A stretch of DNA of 64,000 bases from Tistrella mobilis (GTDB lineage: Bacteria; Pseudomonadota; Alphaproteobacteria; Tistrellales; Tistrellaceae): positions 186,001 through 250,000 of the forward strand of contig NZ_JBBIAB010000008.1 of assembly GCF_039634785.1 (NCBI RefSeq), read 5' to 3'. The translations under genes were made by a program, and so were the position numbers. A model generated the notes under the pieces. The model ran no database searches. It was not told the origin of the DNA and saw nothing but the letters and a program-made list of their open reading frames with translations. Below, piece after piece: positions 52,801 through 61,627 of this stretch (its first letter is position 1; the number at the start of each line of letters is the position of its first letter).

Positions 52801-54072
52801 TCAGCCGACCGCTCGCCAGCCGATATCGCGGCGGCAGAACCCGCCCGGCCAGTCGATCGCATCGACCGCGGCATAGGCGCGGCTTTGTGCCTCCGCCGGG
52901 CCGTCGCCCAGGGCCGTGACCGCGAGCACGCGCCCGCCATTGGAAAGCAGGCGGCCCGCATCGTCGGTCTTCGTGCCGGCGTGGAACACGATCACGTCCG
53001 GGGCAGCCGCACGGGCGGCGTCGAGGCCGCGGATCTCCTCGCCCCTGGCATAGTCGCCGGGATAGCCTTTTGCGGCCAGCACAACGGTCAGGGCGGTGCG
53101 CGGATCAAGCTCGATCATCGACGGGTCGAGCCGGCCGTCGCGCGCGGCCAGCAGGATCTGGGCAAGATCGCCCCAGAGCCGGGGCAGCAGAACCTGGGTT
53201 TCGGGGTCGCCGAAGCGGACATTGTATTCGACCAGCTTCGGCCCGTCCTTGGTCAGCATCAGCCCGGCATAGAGCACGCCGACGAAGGGCGTGCCCTCGG
53301 CCGCCATGGCGTCGACGGTGCGCTGAACGATCTCGGTCATCGCGCGGCCGGTGATCTCGGGCGTCATGCAGGGGGCCGGGGAATAGGCGCCCATGCCGCC
53401 GGTATTGGGGCCGGTATCGCCGTCGCCCACCCGCTTGTGGTCCTGGGCGGTGCCGAGCAGGATGGCGGTGGTGCCGTCCGAGAGCGCGAACAGGCTCGCC
53501 TCCTCGCCCTCCATGAATTCCTCGATCACCAGCGAGGCGCCGGCGCTGCCGAAGCGGCCGCCCAGCATCTCGTCCACGGCCTCCAGCGCCTCGGCCTCGG
53601 TCATCGCCACCACCACGCCCTTGCCGGCCGCCAGACCGTCGGCCTTGACCACGATCGGCGCGCCCTGTGCGCGGATATAGGCCTTGGCCGCCCCGGCATC
53701 GGTGAAGCGGGCATAGGCGGCGGTGGGGATGCCGTAGCGGGCGCAGATGTCCTTGGTGAAGCCCTTGGAGCCTTCCAGGCGCGCGGCGGCCGCCGAGGGG
53801 CCGAAGGCCGGCACGCCGGCCGCTTCCAGCACATCGGCCAGGCCCGCGACCAGCGGTGCCTCGGGGCCGATCACCACCAGGCCGATGCCTTCCGCCTTGG
53901 CGAAGGCCGCGATGCCGTCCATGTCGGCGGGGTCGAGGTCCAGAAGCTCGGCATGCTCGGCAATACCGGCATTACCGGGGGCGGCACACAGATAAGACAC
54001 GGAGGCACTGGCTTCGAGCGCACGCGCCAGTGCATGCTCCCGACCGCCCGATCCGATCAGCAGAACCTTCAT
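52801..54072 (-). CDS. purD: Phosphoribosylamine-glycine ligase
   Basis: A 423-residue ATP-grasp enzyme of purine synthesis (PRA plus glycine to GAR). It starts [20 protein letters not shown], with the usual GSGGREHA motif at 7-14. ATP-grasp segments are [16 protein letters not shown] (about 140-155) and [16 protein letters not shown]. The metal site is [19 protein letters not shown] before ATG 54072 fixes the start over the frame to 54210. It is convergent with motB and divergent from xseA, a common purD neighbour in alphaproteobacteria. Confidence 0.96.
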   Translation of the reverse strand: MKVLLIGSGGREHALARALEASASVSYLCAAPGNAGIAEHAELLDLDPADMDGIAAFAKAEGIGLVVIGPEAPLVAGLADVLEAAGVPAFGPSAAAARLEGSKGFTKDICARYGIPTAAYARFTDAGAAKAYIRAQGAPIVVKADGLAAGKGVVVAMTEAEALEAVDEMLGGRFGSAGASLVIEEFMEGEEASLFALSDGTTAILLGTAQDHKRVGDGDTGPNTGGMGAYSPAPCMTPEITGRAMTEIVQRTVDAMAAEGTPFVGVLYAGLMLTKDGPKLVEYNVRFGDPETQVLLPRLWGDLAQILLAARDGRLDPSMIELDPRTALTVVLAAKGYPGDYARGEEIRGLDAARAAAPDVIVFHAGTKTDDAGRLLSNGGRVLAVTALGDGPAEAQSRAYAAVDAIDWPGGFCRRDIGWRAVG

Positions 54073-54263
54073 CGCACGCTCCCGTCGGCCTGATTCAGTG
54101 GAGTCCGCTGTCCCGGCGCGGTCATACCGCCGGCGGTGCGCAACCGCCCCGGGTTGCCCGTCTTCGGGCACCATGCTTCTATCATGGCACCCGTCCGGGA
54201 GAAACCCCACCCGCGACCGCGCCTGTCATGCCCCGTCCCGCAGTCCGATCCGGAGCCGATGCC

Positions 54264-55904
54264 TTGAGCCGCCTGCCCTTCGACACCGACCGCCCCTCCC
54301 GCCAGCGTGATTCGGGCGCAGAGACGGCCACGGGCGGCCACAACCTGCCGGTCTATACCGTGAGCGAGATTTCGGGCGAGTTGAAGCGCACGGTCGAAAG
54401 CCGCTTCGCCGCCGTCCGGGTCAGGGGCGAGATCAGCGGTTTCAAGCGGGCCGCGTCCGGCCACTGCTATCTGGCCCTGAAGGACGAGGACGCGCTGATC
54501 GACGCGGTGGTCTGGCGGGGGGCCGCCATGCGGCTGGGCTTCAAGCCCGAGGACGGGCTGGAGGTGGTGGCGACCGGCCGGCTGACCACCTATCCGGGCC
54601 GGTCCAAATACCAGCTGGTGGTGGAGCAGATGGAGCCGGCCGGCGCCGGGGCGCTGATGGCGCTGATCGAAGAGCGCCGCCGCAGGCTTGCCGCCGAAGG
54701 CCTGTTCGATGTCGCGCGCAAACAGCCGCTGCCCTTCCTGCCCGAGGTGATCGGCGTCATCACCTCGCCGACCGGTGCCGTGATCCGCGACATTCTCCAC
54801 CGCCTGGCCGATCGCTTCCCGCGTCGGGTGATCCTCTGGCCGGTGATGGTCCAGGGGCCGGGGGCGGCCGAGCAGGTGGCCGCGGCCATCCGCGGTTTCG
54901 ATGCCCTCTGCCCGGGCGACCGGGTGCCGCGCCCCGATCTGCTGATCGTCGCGCGCGGTGGCGGCAGCATCGAGGATCTGATGGCCTTCAACGAGGAGAG
55001 CGTGGTCCGTGCCGCGGCCGATTGCACGATCCCGCTGATTTCGGCGGTGGGGCACGAGACCGACACCACGCTGATCGATTTCGTGGCCGATCTGCGCGCG
55101 CCCACGCCGACCGCCGCCGCCGAGAAGGCGGTGCCGGTGCTGGGTGAACTGCTGCTGGAACTGGGCGATCTGGGCGCGCGTCTGCCCGCTGCCGCCTTCC
55201 GGCTGATCGAGCGCGGCAGCGAACGCACCGCCGGCCTTGCCCGTGGCCTGCCGCGGCCGCAGAGCCTGATCGATGCCGCCACCCAGCGCCTGGATGATCG
55301 GGCCGAGCGGCTGGATGCCGGCATCGACCGGGTTCTGGAGCGCCGCGCGGCCCGCGTGCGCGAGCTGTCGGCCCGGCTGAAGAGCCCGGGCGAGCGTTTT
55401 GCCGAGGCGGCCGGCCGGCTGGACCTGACCGGGCAGCGGCTGGAGGCCGTGATGGGCCGGGTTCAGGACCGCGCCCGGGCCCGGCTGGACCGGGTAGCGG
55501 CGGGGCTTTCGCCCGGGGCGGCGATCCGGGCCGGACGGCTCGGCCGCGAGCGGCTGGACGGGCTGGGCGCCCGCCTGGATACCGGCGCCCGGCTGAAGCT
55601 GCAGCGCCTGGCAGAGCGGCTGGAGGCGCAGGGCGCGCTGCTGGAAAGCTATTCCTACCGCCGGGCGCTCGCGCGCGGTTTCGCGCTGGTCGAGACGGTG
55701 GACGCGGCCGGCGGCACCGGTCAGCCGGTCACCCGGGCGGCGGCGGTCAGCCCCGGTCAGGCCCTGGCCCTGGTGTTTGCCGACGGGCGGGTGGATGTGC
55801 AGGCATCGGGAGAGGGTGGCGCGCCGCCGCCCCAGGCGGGCCCCGCAGCCCCGCGCCGGCGCGGCCGCAGCCGCGGCCCGGCGGCCCAGCCCGACCTCTT
55901 CTGA
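54264..55904 (+). CDS. xseA: Exodeoxyribonuclease VII large subunit
   Basis: About 546 residues. The OB-fold is near residues 30-130 (LPVYTVSEISGELKRTVES, then VRVRGEISGFKR), followed by the nuclease core with VIGVITSPTGAVIRDILHRL, RGGGSIEDLMAFNEESVVRA and ISAVGHETDTTLIDFVADLR (the GHExD-type catalytic segment). The C-terminal coiled coil is Arg/Ala-rich and the protein is longer than E. coli XseA (456), with a basic tail ending RRRGRSRGPAAQPDLF. TTG 54264 (GGAG at 54252-54255) gives the MSRLPFDTD-type start; ATG 54228 is an alternative. The small subunit xseB is not adjacent. The enzyme degrades single-stranded DNA. Confidence 0.93.
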   Translation: MSRLPFDTDRPSRQRDSGAETATGGHNLPVYTVSEISGELKRTVESRFAAVRVRGEISGFKRAASGHCYLALKDEDALIDAVVWRGAAMRLGFKPEDGLEVVATGRLTTYPGRSKYQLVVEQMEPAGAGALMALIEERRRRLAAEGLFDVARKQPLPFLPEVIGVITSPTGAVIRDILHRLADRFPRRVILWPVMVQGPGAAEQVAAAIRGFDALCPGDRVPRPDLLIVARGGGSIEDLMAFNEESVVRAAADCTIPLISAVGHETDTTLIDFVADLRAPTPTAAAEKAVPVLGELLLELGDLGARLPAAAFRLIERGSERTAGLARGLPRPQSLIDAATQRLDDRAERLDAGIDRVLERRAARVRELSARLKSPGERFAEAAGRLDLTGQRLEAVMGRVQDRARARLDRVAAGLSPGAAIRAGRLGRERLDGLGARLDTGARLKLQRLAERLEAQGALLESYSYRRALARGFALVETVDAAGGTGQPVTRAAAVSPGQALALVFADGRVDVQASGEGGAPPPQAGPAAPRRRGRSRGPAAQPDLF

Positions 55905-55964
55905 ATGCGCACCCGCAGCCCGCAAGCCTTTGGGCAGGATCGTCGACGGAAAGGGTTCTCCCCC

Positions 55965-56996
55965 ATGCCCCTGAACACCCTTTTTCTGCGCGGCACCGTG
56001 TGCACGCTGCCGGTGCTGCTGATGCTCGCCGCCGCCGCGCCGGCCCAGACCCGCGCGTCGGATCCCGGCCAGACCAATGCGGCCCAGCCGCCGGCGATGC
56101 CGTCACCGATCCAGGATCCGCCCACGGCCGAGGCACCGGCGATCCGCATCGAAGGGCCGGCAAGCCAGGGTAGTCTCAATCTCGGGCGGGTGCCCAAGGG
56201 CTGGCAGGTGACGGTCGACGGCGTGCCGGCCCGGGTCGACGATGCCGGCCGCTTCGTCTTCGGCATCGGGCGGGATGCCGCCACGGCCGATCTGGTCGCC
56301 CGCGCGCCCCATGGCGCCACGCTGGAGCGGCGGGTGACGGTGGCCGCGCGGGACTGGGCGATCGAGCGGATCGACGGCCTGCCGCCGCCCAAGGTGACGC
56401 CGGATCCCGAGCTTCAGGACCGGCTGCGTCACGAGCGTGAGCTGATCCTGAATGCCCGTGCCGCATCGGATGACGGCATCATCGGCTTCGAGATCGCGAC
56501 CAAGGGCTTCCGCCTGCCGGTCGAGGGGCGGATTTCGGGCGTCTTCGGCAGCCAGAGGGTGTTGAACGGCACGCCGCGCAGCCCCCATCGCGGGCTCGAC
56601 CTGGCGGCGCCGGAAGGCACGCCGGTGCTGGCGCCCGCCGGCGGCAGGGTGGTGCTGGTGATGCCGGATCTCTGGTACACCGGCGGCACGATCATGATCG
56701 ATCACGGCCAGGGCGTGACCTCGATCTTCGCGCATCTGTCCGAGACGCTGATCGCGCCCGGCCAGCTGGTCAAGGCGGGCGATGCCATCGGCCGTGTCGG
56801 GATGACCGGCCGGGCCACGGGCCCGCATCTGCATTGGGGCGTGTTCTGGAAAGAGGTTGCGGTCGATCCGGCGCCGCTGGTGCCGGCCCTGCAGGGCCGG
56901 ATCGATCCGATGAAGCCGCGGCCAGAGCCCAGACCCGAGCCCAGGCCCGAGCCCAAGGCCCAGCCGTCTGCGGCGGCAAGGCCGCAGACGGATTGA
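55965..56996 (+). CDS. M23 family peptidoglycan endopeptidase (LytM-like), secreted
   Basis: A 343-residue secreted protein: signal peptide MPLNTLFLRGTVCTLPVLLM. The LytM domain (about 185-310) has HRGLDLAAPEGTPVLAPAGG (zinc His and Asp) and GPHLHWGVF (HxH), the complete M23 zinc site, so the protein is probably active. The preceding 100 residues are a family-specific leader domain with GRVPKGWQVTVDGVPA. The C-terminus has a Pro-Glu/Arg repeat (PRPEPRPEPRPEP) that may span or bind the wall. A strong hairpin overlaps the last codons. Start ATG 55965 follows GGAAAGGG. It lies 60 bp after xseA on the same strand. Confidence 0.9.
   Translation: MPLNTLFLRGTVCTLPVLLMLAAAAPAQTRASDPGQTNAAQPPAMPSPIQDPPTAEAPAIRIEGPASQGSLNLGRVPKGWQVTVDGVPARVDDAGRFVFGIGRDAATADLVARAPHGATLERRVTVAARDWAIERIDGLPPPKVTPDPELQDRLRHERELILNARAASDDGIIGFEIATKGFRLPVEGRISGVFGSQRVLNGTPRSPHRGLDLAAPEGTPVLAPAGGRVVLVMPDLWYTGGTIMIDHGQGVTSIFAHLSETLIAPGQLVKAGDAIGRVGMTGRATGPHLHWGVFWKEVAVDPAPLVPALQGRIDPMKPRPEPRPEPRPEPKAQPSAAARPQTD
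56964..56991 (+). terminator. Strong hairpin inside the last codons of the M23 gene
   Basis: CCGTCTGCGGC (56964-56974) and GCCGCAGACGG (56981-56991) form a perfect 11-bp stem around GGCAAG, ending 2 bases before the TGA stop. No U tract follows, so it may be a terminator lacking U or an mRNA-stabilising 3' stem. It lies between convergent M23 and TerC genes. Confidence 0.5.
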
Positions 56997-57008
56997 GCCG
57001 ACGGCCCG

Positions 57009-58034
57009 CTAGCCCTGCGGGTGATGTTCCGTGGTGCGCGGTGCGCCGCGGCTGCGGATCATCGAGACCGCGATGCCGCCGACGATCAGGCCGAAGGTGA
57101 CGATCAGCGACAGCTCCGCCGGCGGCTTGCCGATGAACTGGGTCCAGAAGATCTTGGCGCCGATGAACACCAGGATGATCGACAGCGCGTATTTGAGGTC
57201 GTGGAAGCGGTGGATCATGGCGGCGAGCGCGAAATAGAGCGCGCGCAGGCCCAGGATCGCGAAGATGTTGCTGGTGTAGACGATGAACGGATCGGTGGTG
57301 ACGGCGAAGATCGCCGGCACGCTGTCCACCGCGAAGACGACATCCGCCGTCTCGATCAGCAGCAGGGCCACCAGCAGCGGCGTCGCATGACGCCGGAGCC
57401 GGCCCTTGTCGTCGGGCAGCCGCACGGTGAAGTCGTGGCCGTGCAGCCGGGGCGTCACCGGCATCGCCTTTTTCAGCAGCCGCATGAAGATGCCCTGGGT
57501 GAAGTCCGGCGGGTCGCCGCCATCCTTGAGCATCTTGATGCCGCCCCAGATCAGGAAGGCGCCGAAGAAGAGCAGGATCCAGTGGAATTCATGCACCAGC
57601 GCCGCGCCGATGCCGATCATGAAGGCCCTGAGCACGATCGCGCCCAGGATGCCCCAGAACAGCACCCGGTGCTGCAGATGCCGGGGGATGGCGAGTGCTG
57701 CAAAGATGGTCGCGATGACGAAGACATTGTCCATCGCGAGCGTCTTTTCGAGCAGGAAGCCCGTGGCGTATTCCATGGCGGCCGTGCCGCCCGACGACCA
57801 CCAGACGAAGCCGCCGAAGCCCAGACCGGCGGCGATGTAGAAGGCGGAGAGCACCAGGCTCTGGCGCACGCCGATCTCTCGGTCGCGCTTGTTGAGGACG
57901 CCCAGGTCGAAGGCCAGCAGACCTGCGACCAGGGCGACGAACAGGCCCCACTGCCATAGCGGATGTCCCGCCATGCTGAGGCTTGCCGCGGAGATGATCT
58001 CCGCCGGCAGGATTGATGATGTTTCGGGGAACAC
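57009..58034 (-). CDS. TerC-family integral membrane protein
   Basis: A 341-residue membrane protein with about 9 helices. The family signatures are EKTLAMDNVFVIATIFAALA (about 96-115) and ETADVVFAVDSVPAIFAVTTD (about 227-247), with the paired Asp residues of TerC/Alx proteins, which are linked to manganese or calcium export and alkaline or metal stress. The start is GTG 58034, with AGGGG about 7 bases before; ATG 57974 is possible. The ribosome-binding site sits in the loop of a hairpin. Alx genes are often under a manganese-sensing yybP-ykoY riboswitch; I do not recognise that consensus here. It is convergent with the M23 gene. Confidence 0.88.
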   Translation of the reverse strand: MFPETSSILPAEIISAASLSMAGHPLWQWGLFVALVAGLLAFDLGVLNKRDREIGVRQSLVLSAFYIAAGLGFGGFVWWSSGGTAAMEYATGFLLEKTLAMDNVFVIATIFAALAIPRHLQHRVLFWGILGAIVLRAFMIGIGAALVHEFHWILLFFGAFLIWGGIKMLKDGGDPPDFTQGIFMRLLKKAMPVTPRLHGHDFTVRLPDDKGRLRRHATPLLVALLLIETADVVFAVDSVPAIFAVTTDPFIVYTSNIFAILGLRALYFALAAMIHRFHDLKYALSIILVFIGAKIFWTQFIGKPPAELSLIVTFGLIVGGIAVSMIRSRGAPRTTEHHPQG

Positions 58035-58054
58035 GCGATCACCCCTCGATCGCG
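58034..58054 (-). promoter_or_regulatory. Hairpin presenting the TerC ribosome-binding site
   Basis: CGCGATC (58034-58040) and GATCGCG (58048-58054) are perfect 7-bp inverted arms whose loop, GAGGGGT on the minus strand, contains the AGGGG Shine-Dalgarno sequence. This stem is adjacent to the GTG start. Opening or closing it could control translation, but no ligand-binding motif is seen. Confidence 0.5.
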
Positions 58055-58282
58055 GTTGCGCTGCGTCCTAGCGCGAAATGGGTGAGGGATCCGACATCAC
58101 GACCGACGCCTCGATCGCCAGAGGGGCCCGGATCCGGCAATTCCGCTTATGTGGCGCAGCCGGTGACGGCCGTCAAGGCGGCGGGCCCCGCCATGCTGCA
58201 TGCGGCGATGCAGGGCGGGCTCGACGCCCGGCGCAGGATCATGCAATCATGAGATGATCTGAACCGTCGGAGAACGGCCCCC

Positions 58283-59095
58283 ATGATGCAGAACGTCGCC
58301 ATGGATGATGGCGTGGAGATCGCCGTCGAGCAGTCGGGCAACCCCGAGGGCCCGGCCCTGGTGCTGGTCCACGCATTGGCAGTCGACCATACGGTCTGGG
58401 ATCTGGTGGCCGCACCGATGCGCGCCACCCGGCGGATCGTCGCCATCGACATCGCCGGTCATGGCATGAGCGGCGTGCGCGCATCCACCGCCGAAAAACC
58501 CCAGACCCTCGACCGGCTGGCCGATGATGTCGAGCAGGTGGTCGCGGCGCTGGGCATCACCCGGGCCGATTTCGCCGGGGTGTCGATCGGCGGCATGATC
58601 GGGCAGGTGCTGGGTGTGCGCAACCCGGCCTGGCTGCGCAGCCTGACCCTGGTCTGCACCGTGTCCGATGTGCCGGGCGAGGCACAGGCGATGTGGGACG
58701 CCCGCATCGCGGCCGTGCGCGACCAGGGCATGGACGGCCAGGTCGATGCGACGCTGGAACGCTGGTTCACCCCGGCCTTCCGCGATCTCGCCCCCTCGGC
58801 GCTGGATCAGGTGGCCGCCATCATCCGCACCACCCCGCCCGAGGGTTTCATCGCGGCCGCCCATGCCATCAAGGGGCTGGCGATGGGGGCGAAACTGCCG
58901 GCGGTGAAGGTGCCGACGCTGGTCGCCTCGGGCGCCCAGGATGTCGGATCGCCACCCGAAGCCGGCCGCGCCATCGCCGCCGCCATCCCCGGCGCCCGCT
59001 TCGAACTCCTCGACCCCTGCGGCCATATGGGCCCGATCGAGGCGGCGGAACCGCTGTGGAAGCTGATGGACGCCCATCTGACCGGGCTCGCCTGA
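58283..59095 (+). CDS. Alpha/beta hydrolase, 3-oxoadipate enol-lactonase-like
   Basis: A 270-residue serine hydrolase. The oxyanion segment is LVHALAVDHTVWD, the nucleophile is Ser in FAGVSIGGMIGQVL (about 94-107), the acid is Asp in SGAQDVGSPPEA, and the base is His in DPCGHMGPIEA. The overall pattern resembles 3-oxoadipate enol-lactonase (PcaD) of the beta-ketoadipate pathway, but no other pca genes are present, so the substrate is uncertain. The start MMQNVAMDDG follows a GAACGGCCCCC leader. It stands alone after a 248-bp gap from TerC. Confidence 0.85.
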   Translation: MMQNVAMDDGVEIAVEQSGNPEGPALVLVHALAVDHTVWDLVAAPMRATRRIVAIDIAGHGMSGVRASTAEKPQTLDRLADDVEQVVAALGITRADFAGVSIGGMIGQVLGVRNPAWLRSLTLVCTVSDVPGEAQAMWDARIAAVRDQGMDGQVDATLERWFTPAFRDLAPSALDQVAAIIRTTPPEGFIAAAHAIKGLAMGAKLPAVKVPTLVASGAQDVGSPPEAGRAIAAAIPGARFELLDPCGHMGPIEAAEPLWKLMDAHLTGLA

Positions 59096-59164
59096 TGGTC
59101 TGAGATCCGCTGCGGGGGCGGCAAGGCTCCGGGAACCGGCACCGGGCGGGGCGGCATACCGGCG

Positions 59165-60070
59165 TCAACCGGTGCTTCGGTTGCGTGAAAGCGGCACGAC
59201 ATTGCTCGCAGGTCGCTTTTTGTTGTGAGGGCATCGGTCGCCGCAGATGTGGATGACATCCTCTTTGCGGCTGCCGCTCGTGTCCGTCGCCGTCTCCGTC
59301 AGATAGCGGGCCGGGGTCGTGCCGAGCATCCGTCGGAACATGGCGATGAACGCGCTTGGGCTCTCATAGCCGAGGTCGATGGCGATCGTCGTCACCGAGT
59401 CGCCATCCGCCAGCCTCTGGAGGGCCAGACCGACATGCAGCTGCTGCCGCCACCGGCCGAATGACATGCCGGTCTCACGCTGAAACAGCCTCGTCAGCGT
59501 GCGATTGCTCGCACCGACGCGCGCACCCCATTCTTCCAGATTGAGCCTGAGTGACGGATCGCCGATCAGCGTCTCCACCAGCCGCTTCAATCTCCGGTCT
59601 GCAGGCATGGGAAGGCGTAGCGGCTCCACCGGTGCTCTTTCGAGTTCATCCATAAGGACCGATGCCAGCCGCATCTCCCGGATATCTCCCTCCGGGCCTC
59701 TGTACGGTTCATTGACGAAGCGCAGGATCAATTCGCGCAGGAGGGGCTGAACGAACAGGATCCCGCAATCCGACCGCTGACTGCGGCTCTGGTCGGGCTC
59801 GACATACAGATTGCCGATCGATACCTGACCGGTCGCGCGGGCGAAATGGGGGACGCCGCTTGGAATCCAGATGGCGCATTGCGGCGGGACGGTCCAGACA
59901 CCATCGGCAGCCTCAACCGTGATGAGGCCTTCAATGACATAAAGCAACTGGTCCTTGCGGTGCTTGTGGGGCTCCGTTTCGCCGGCAAAGGCGAGTTCGA
60001 TTTTCAGGCCGAGGACGGGGCGCGCAATCGTATCCGGATAGTCATGAGAGGGAGGGGCCGGCCTGCTCAT
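59165..60070 (-). CDS. AraC family regulator with N-terminal cupin, third gene of the efflux operon
   Basis: A 301-residue regulator. The cupin sensor is about 25-90 (TEPHKHRKDQLLYVIEGLIT and PSGVPHFA), followed by two C-terminal helix-turn-helix motifs (EEWGARVGASNRTLTRLFQR and VTTIAIDLGYESPSAFIAMF). The last 30 residues (ICGDRCPHNKKRPASNV) are an unusual basic Cys-containing tail. GAGG is 8 bases before ATG 60070, better than the GTG at 60076. It lies 10 bp after the efflux gene stop, so the order adaptor-pump-AraC is one operon. It probably activates this pump in response to a small ligand. Codons are less GC-rich than in the housekeeping genes. Confidence 0.92.
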   Translation of the reverse strand: MSRPAPPSHDYPDTIARPVLGLKIELAFAGETEPHKHRKDQLLYVIEGLITVEAADGVWTVPPQCAIWIPSGVPHFARATGQVSIGNLYVEPDQSRSQRSDCGILFVQPLLRELILRFVNEPYRGPEGDIREMRLASVLMDELERAPVEPLRLPMPADRRLKRLVETLIGDPSLRLNLEEWGARVGASNRTLTRLFQRETGMSFGRWRQQLHVGLALQRLADGDSVTTIAIDLGYESPSAFIAMFRRMLGTTPARYLTETATDTSGSRKEDVIHICGDRCPHNKKRPASNVVPLSRNRSTG

Positions 60071-60079
60071 AAACACACC

Positions 60080-61627
60080 TCAATTGGACCTCGGTGGCGT
60101 CAGTGGGTTGACCGGTGCAGTCCTCAAGGTCGCAGACAACAGCAAGGCAAGAATTCCGACCCAGAAGACGAGATAAAAGCCATCGATATAGGATAGCACG
60201 GTCGCTTCCCGGTTTATGATCAGGGCGATGTTGGAGATGCTCCCCAGGGCCGCGCGCTGGAGCATGGCAGGGTCTCCGGTTTCCACACCCGCTTTCAACA
60301 TGGCCCCGTGGGTATCTGCGGAAATCCGCAGGGCCGCAGACATCAGGCCACTCGCGATGCCCGGTGCAAAAAGCCGTGCCAGGGGAGCATAAAATCCGAT
60401 GGCGACTGCGTGCAGCGGGTTCATGTTGACGACGATGATCGGAATGAGCCCCATCAGCGTCAGGCATTCACCGGCGGCGAACAGGATCAGAGCCGGCAGA
60501 TACTGATCCGTTCGCCACTCGTTGCTGATATGCGCCCCGCAGCAGGCCGAGGTGAAGGTGATGATACTCAGGCCGGCGATCAGAAGAAGGCGGGCATCCA
60601 CACGTCTGGCAAGCCAGACTGCCGTCGGTGTCAGGACCAGATAGGTCGCAAACACCATCAGGGAGGCGGTCCCGGTCTGGAGAGGTTTCAGCTTGCCGAT
60701 TGCGGCGAGGAAATTCGGAACGAGAAGAGAGGTCGGTGCCATAAGCACCGCATAGAGACAGGCGATCAGCAGTGCCGTGCGAACATTGTGATTGGCGAGC
60801 GGCGTGACATCGACGAAGGCCTCCCTGTTGAGAAGGATGTTGGCGATGGAGATGGCGAGCAGGATGGCGCCCGCCCCCAGGCAGGCTGTCACGACCCCCG
60901 AGCTAAACCATCCCAGGGTTTCACCGAGCGAGCAGCCGGCAAACAACATCGCCAGGCTCAGGCAGAACATGGCCATGCCTCCCCAATCGGTTTCCCGCAG
61001 TTTTCCGCGGTCCACAGGGGGGATCGGCAGCGCCTTCCAGGCTGTGAACGCGATCAGCGGGCCGATGATCGACGCGGTCCAGTAGACCCACCGCCAGTCG
61101 ATCACATCGACATAGAGCCCGGAGATCTTCACGCCGATATCGGTTCCGAAGGAAACCCGCAGGCTGTAGGCCGCCATCGCCAGCAGCCAGAATTGCGGCG
61201 TCAGGCTCCGCAGCGCCAAAGAAATCGTCAGCGGCAGATACACGCCCAGGCACAGGCCCATGACGAGATGCAGGACAAGAAGCAGTTCGTAGCCGTGCAC
61301 GAAGGGTATCGCCAACGTTGCCAGGGCGAGACACAGGCTCGGGACGATGATGACCCGCGCCGGTCCGAAGATCAGGGACAGCCATACGGTGACGGGCATC
61401 GTCAGCAGCTGGGCCGCATTCGCCGTCGTGCTCAGCCAGACGCTCTCGATGACATCAAGGCCGAACTGCCCTCTCAAATCCGCGAGCGACATGGAGAACA
61501 GGCGTCCCTGGAAGGTCGTGAGAAAGGCCCCGAGGAAAACGGCCGTGACCGTCAGAGCCGGGTTCGGGAGACGAGCCGGGAGGAAAAACCGGCCGACGGA
61601 GAGTGATCTATTGCCGGGCATCGGCAT
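60080..61627 (-). CDS. DHA2-type efflux transporter (EmrB-like), second copy
   Basis: About 515 residues with roughly 14 membrane helices. The N-terminal half has VFLGAFLTTFQGRLFSMSLA and DVIESVWLSTTANAAQLLTM, the helix 1-2 pattern of DHA2 transporters. A charged loop PPVDRGKLRETDWGG separates the halves, and the C-terminal half has VNMNPLHAVAIGFYAPLARL. Motif A and C are more divergent than in the 23092 pump. The start overlaps the adaptor gene end by 20 bp (ATG 61627 or 61621). GC is lower than in flanking chromosome, which together with its own regulator suggests acquisition. Substrates are unknown. Confidence 0.9.
   Translation of the reverse strand: MPMPGNRSLSVGRFFLPARLPNPALTVTAVFLGAFLTTFQGRLFSMSLADLRGQFGLDVIESVWLSTTANAAQLLTMPVTVWLSLIFGPARVIIVPSLCLALATLAIPFVHGYELLLVLHLVMGLCLGVYLPLTISLALRSLTPQFWLLAMAAYSLRVSFGTDIGVKISGLYVDVIDWRWVYWTASIIGPLIAFTAWKALPIPPVDRGKLRETDWGGMAMFCLSLAMLFAGCSLGETLGWFSSGVVTACLGAGAILLAISIANILLNREAFVDVTPLANHNVRTALLIACLYAVLMAPTSLLVPNFLAAIGKLKPLQTGTASLMVFATYLVLTPTAVWLARRVDARLLLIAGLSIITFTSACCGAHISNEWRTDQYLPALILFAAGECLTLMGLIPIIVVNMNPLHAVAIGFYAPLARLFAPGIASGLMSAALRISADTHGAMLKAGVETGDPAMLQRAALGSISNIALIINREATVLSYIDGFYLVFWVGILALLLSATLRTAPVNPLTPPRSN

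Noticed and set aside
50838-52961. 707-residue minus-strand open frame over motA and motB
   Set aside because: Shadow of high-GC third positions; motA and motB on the + strand are clear.
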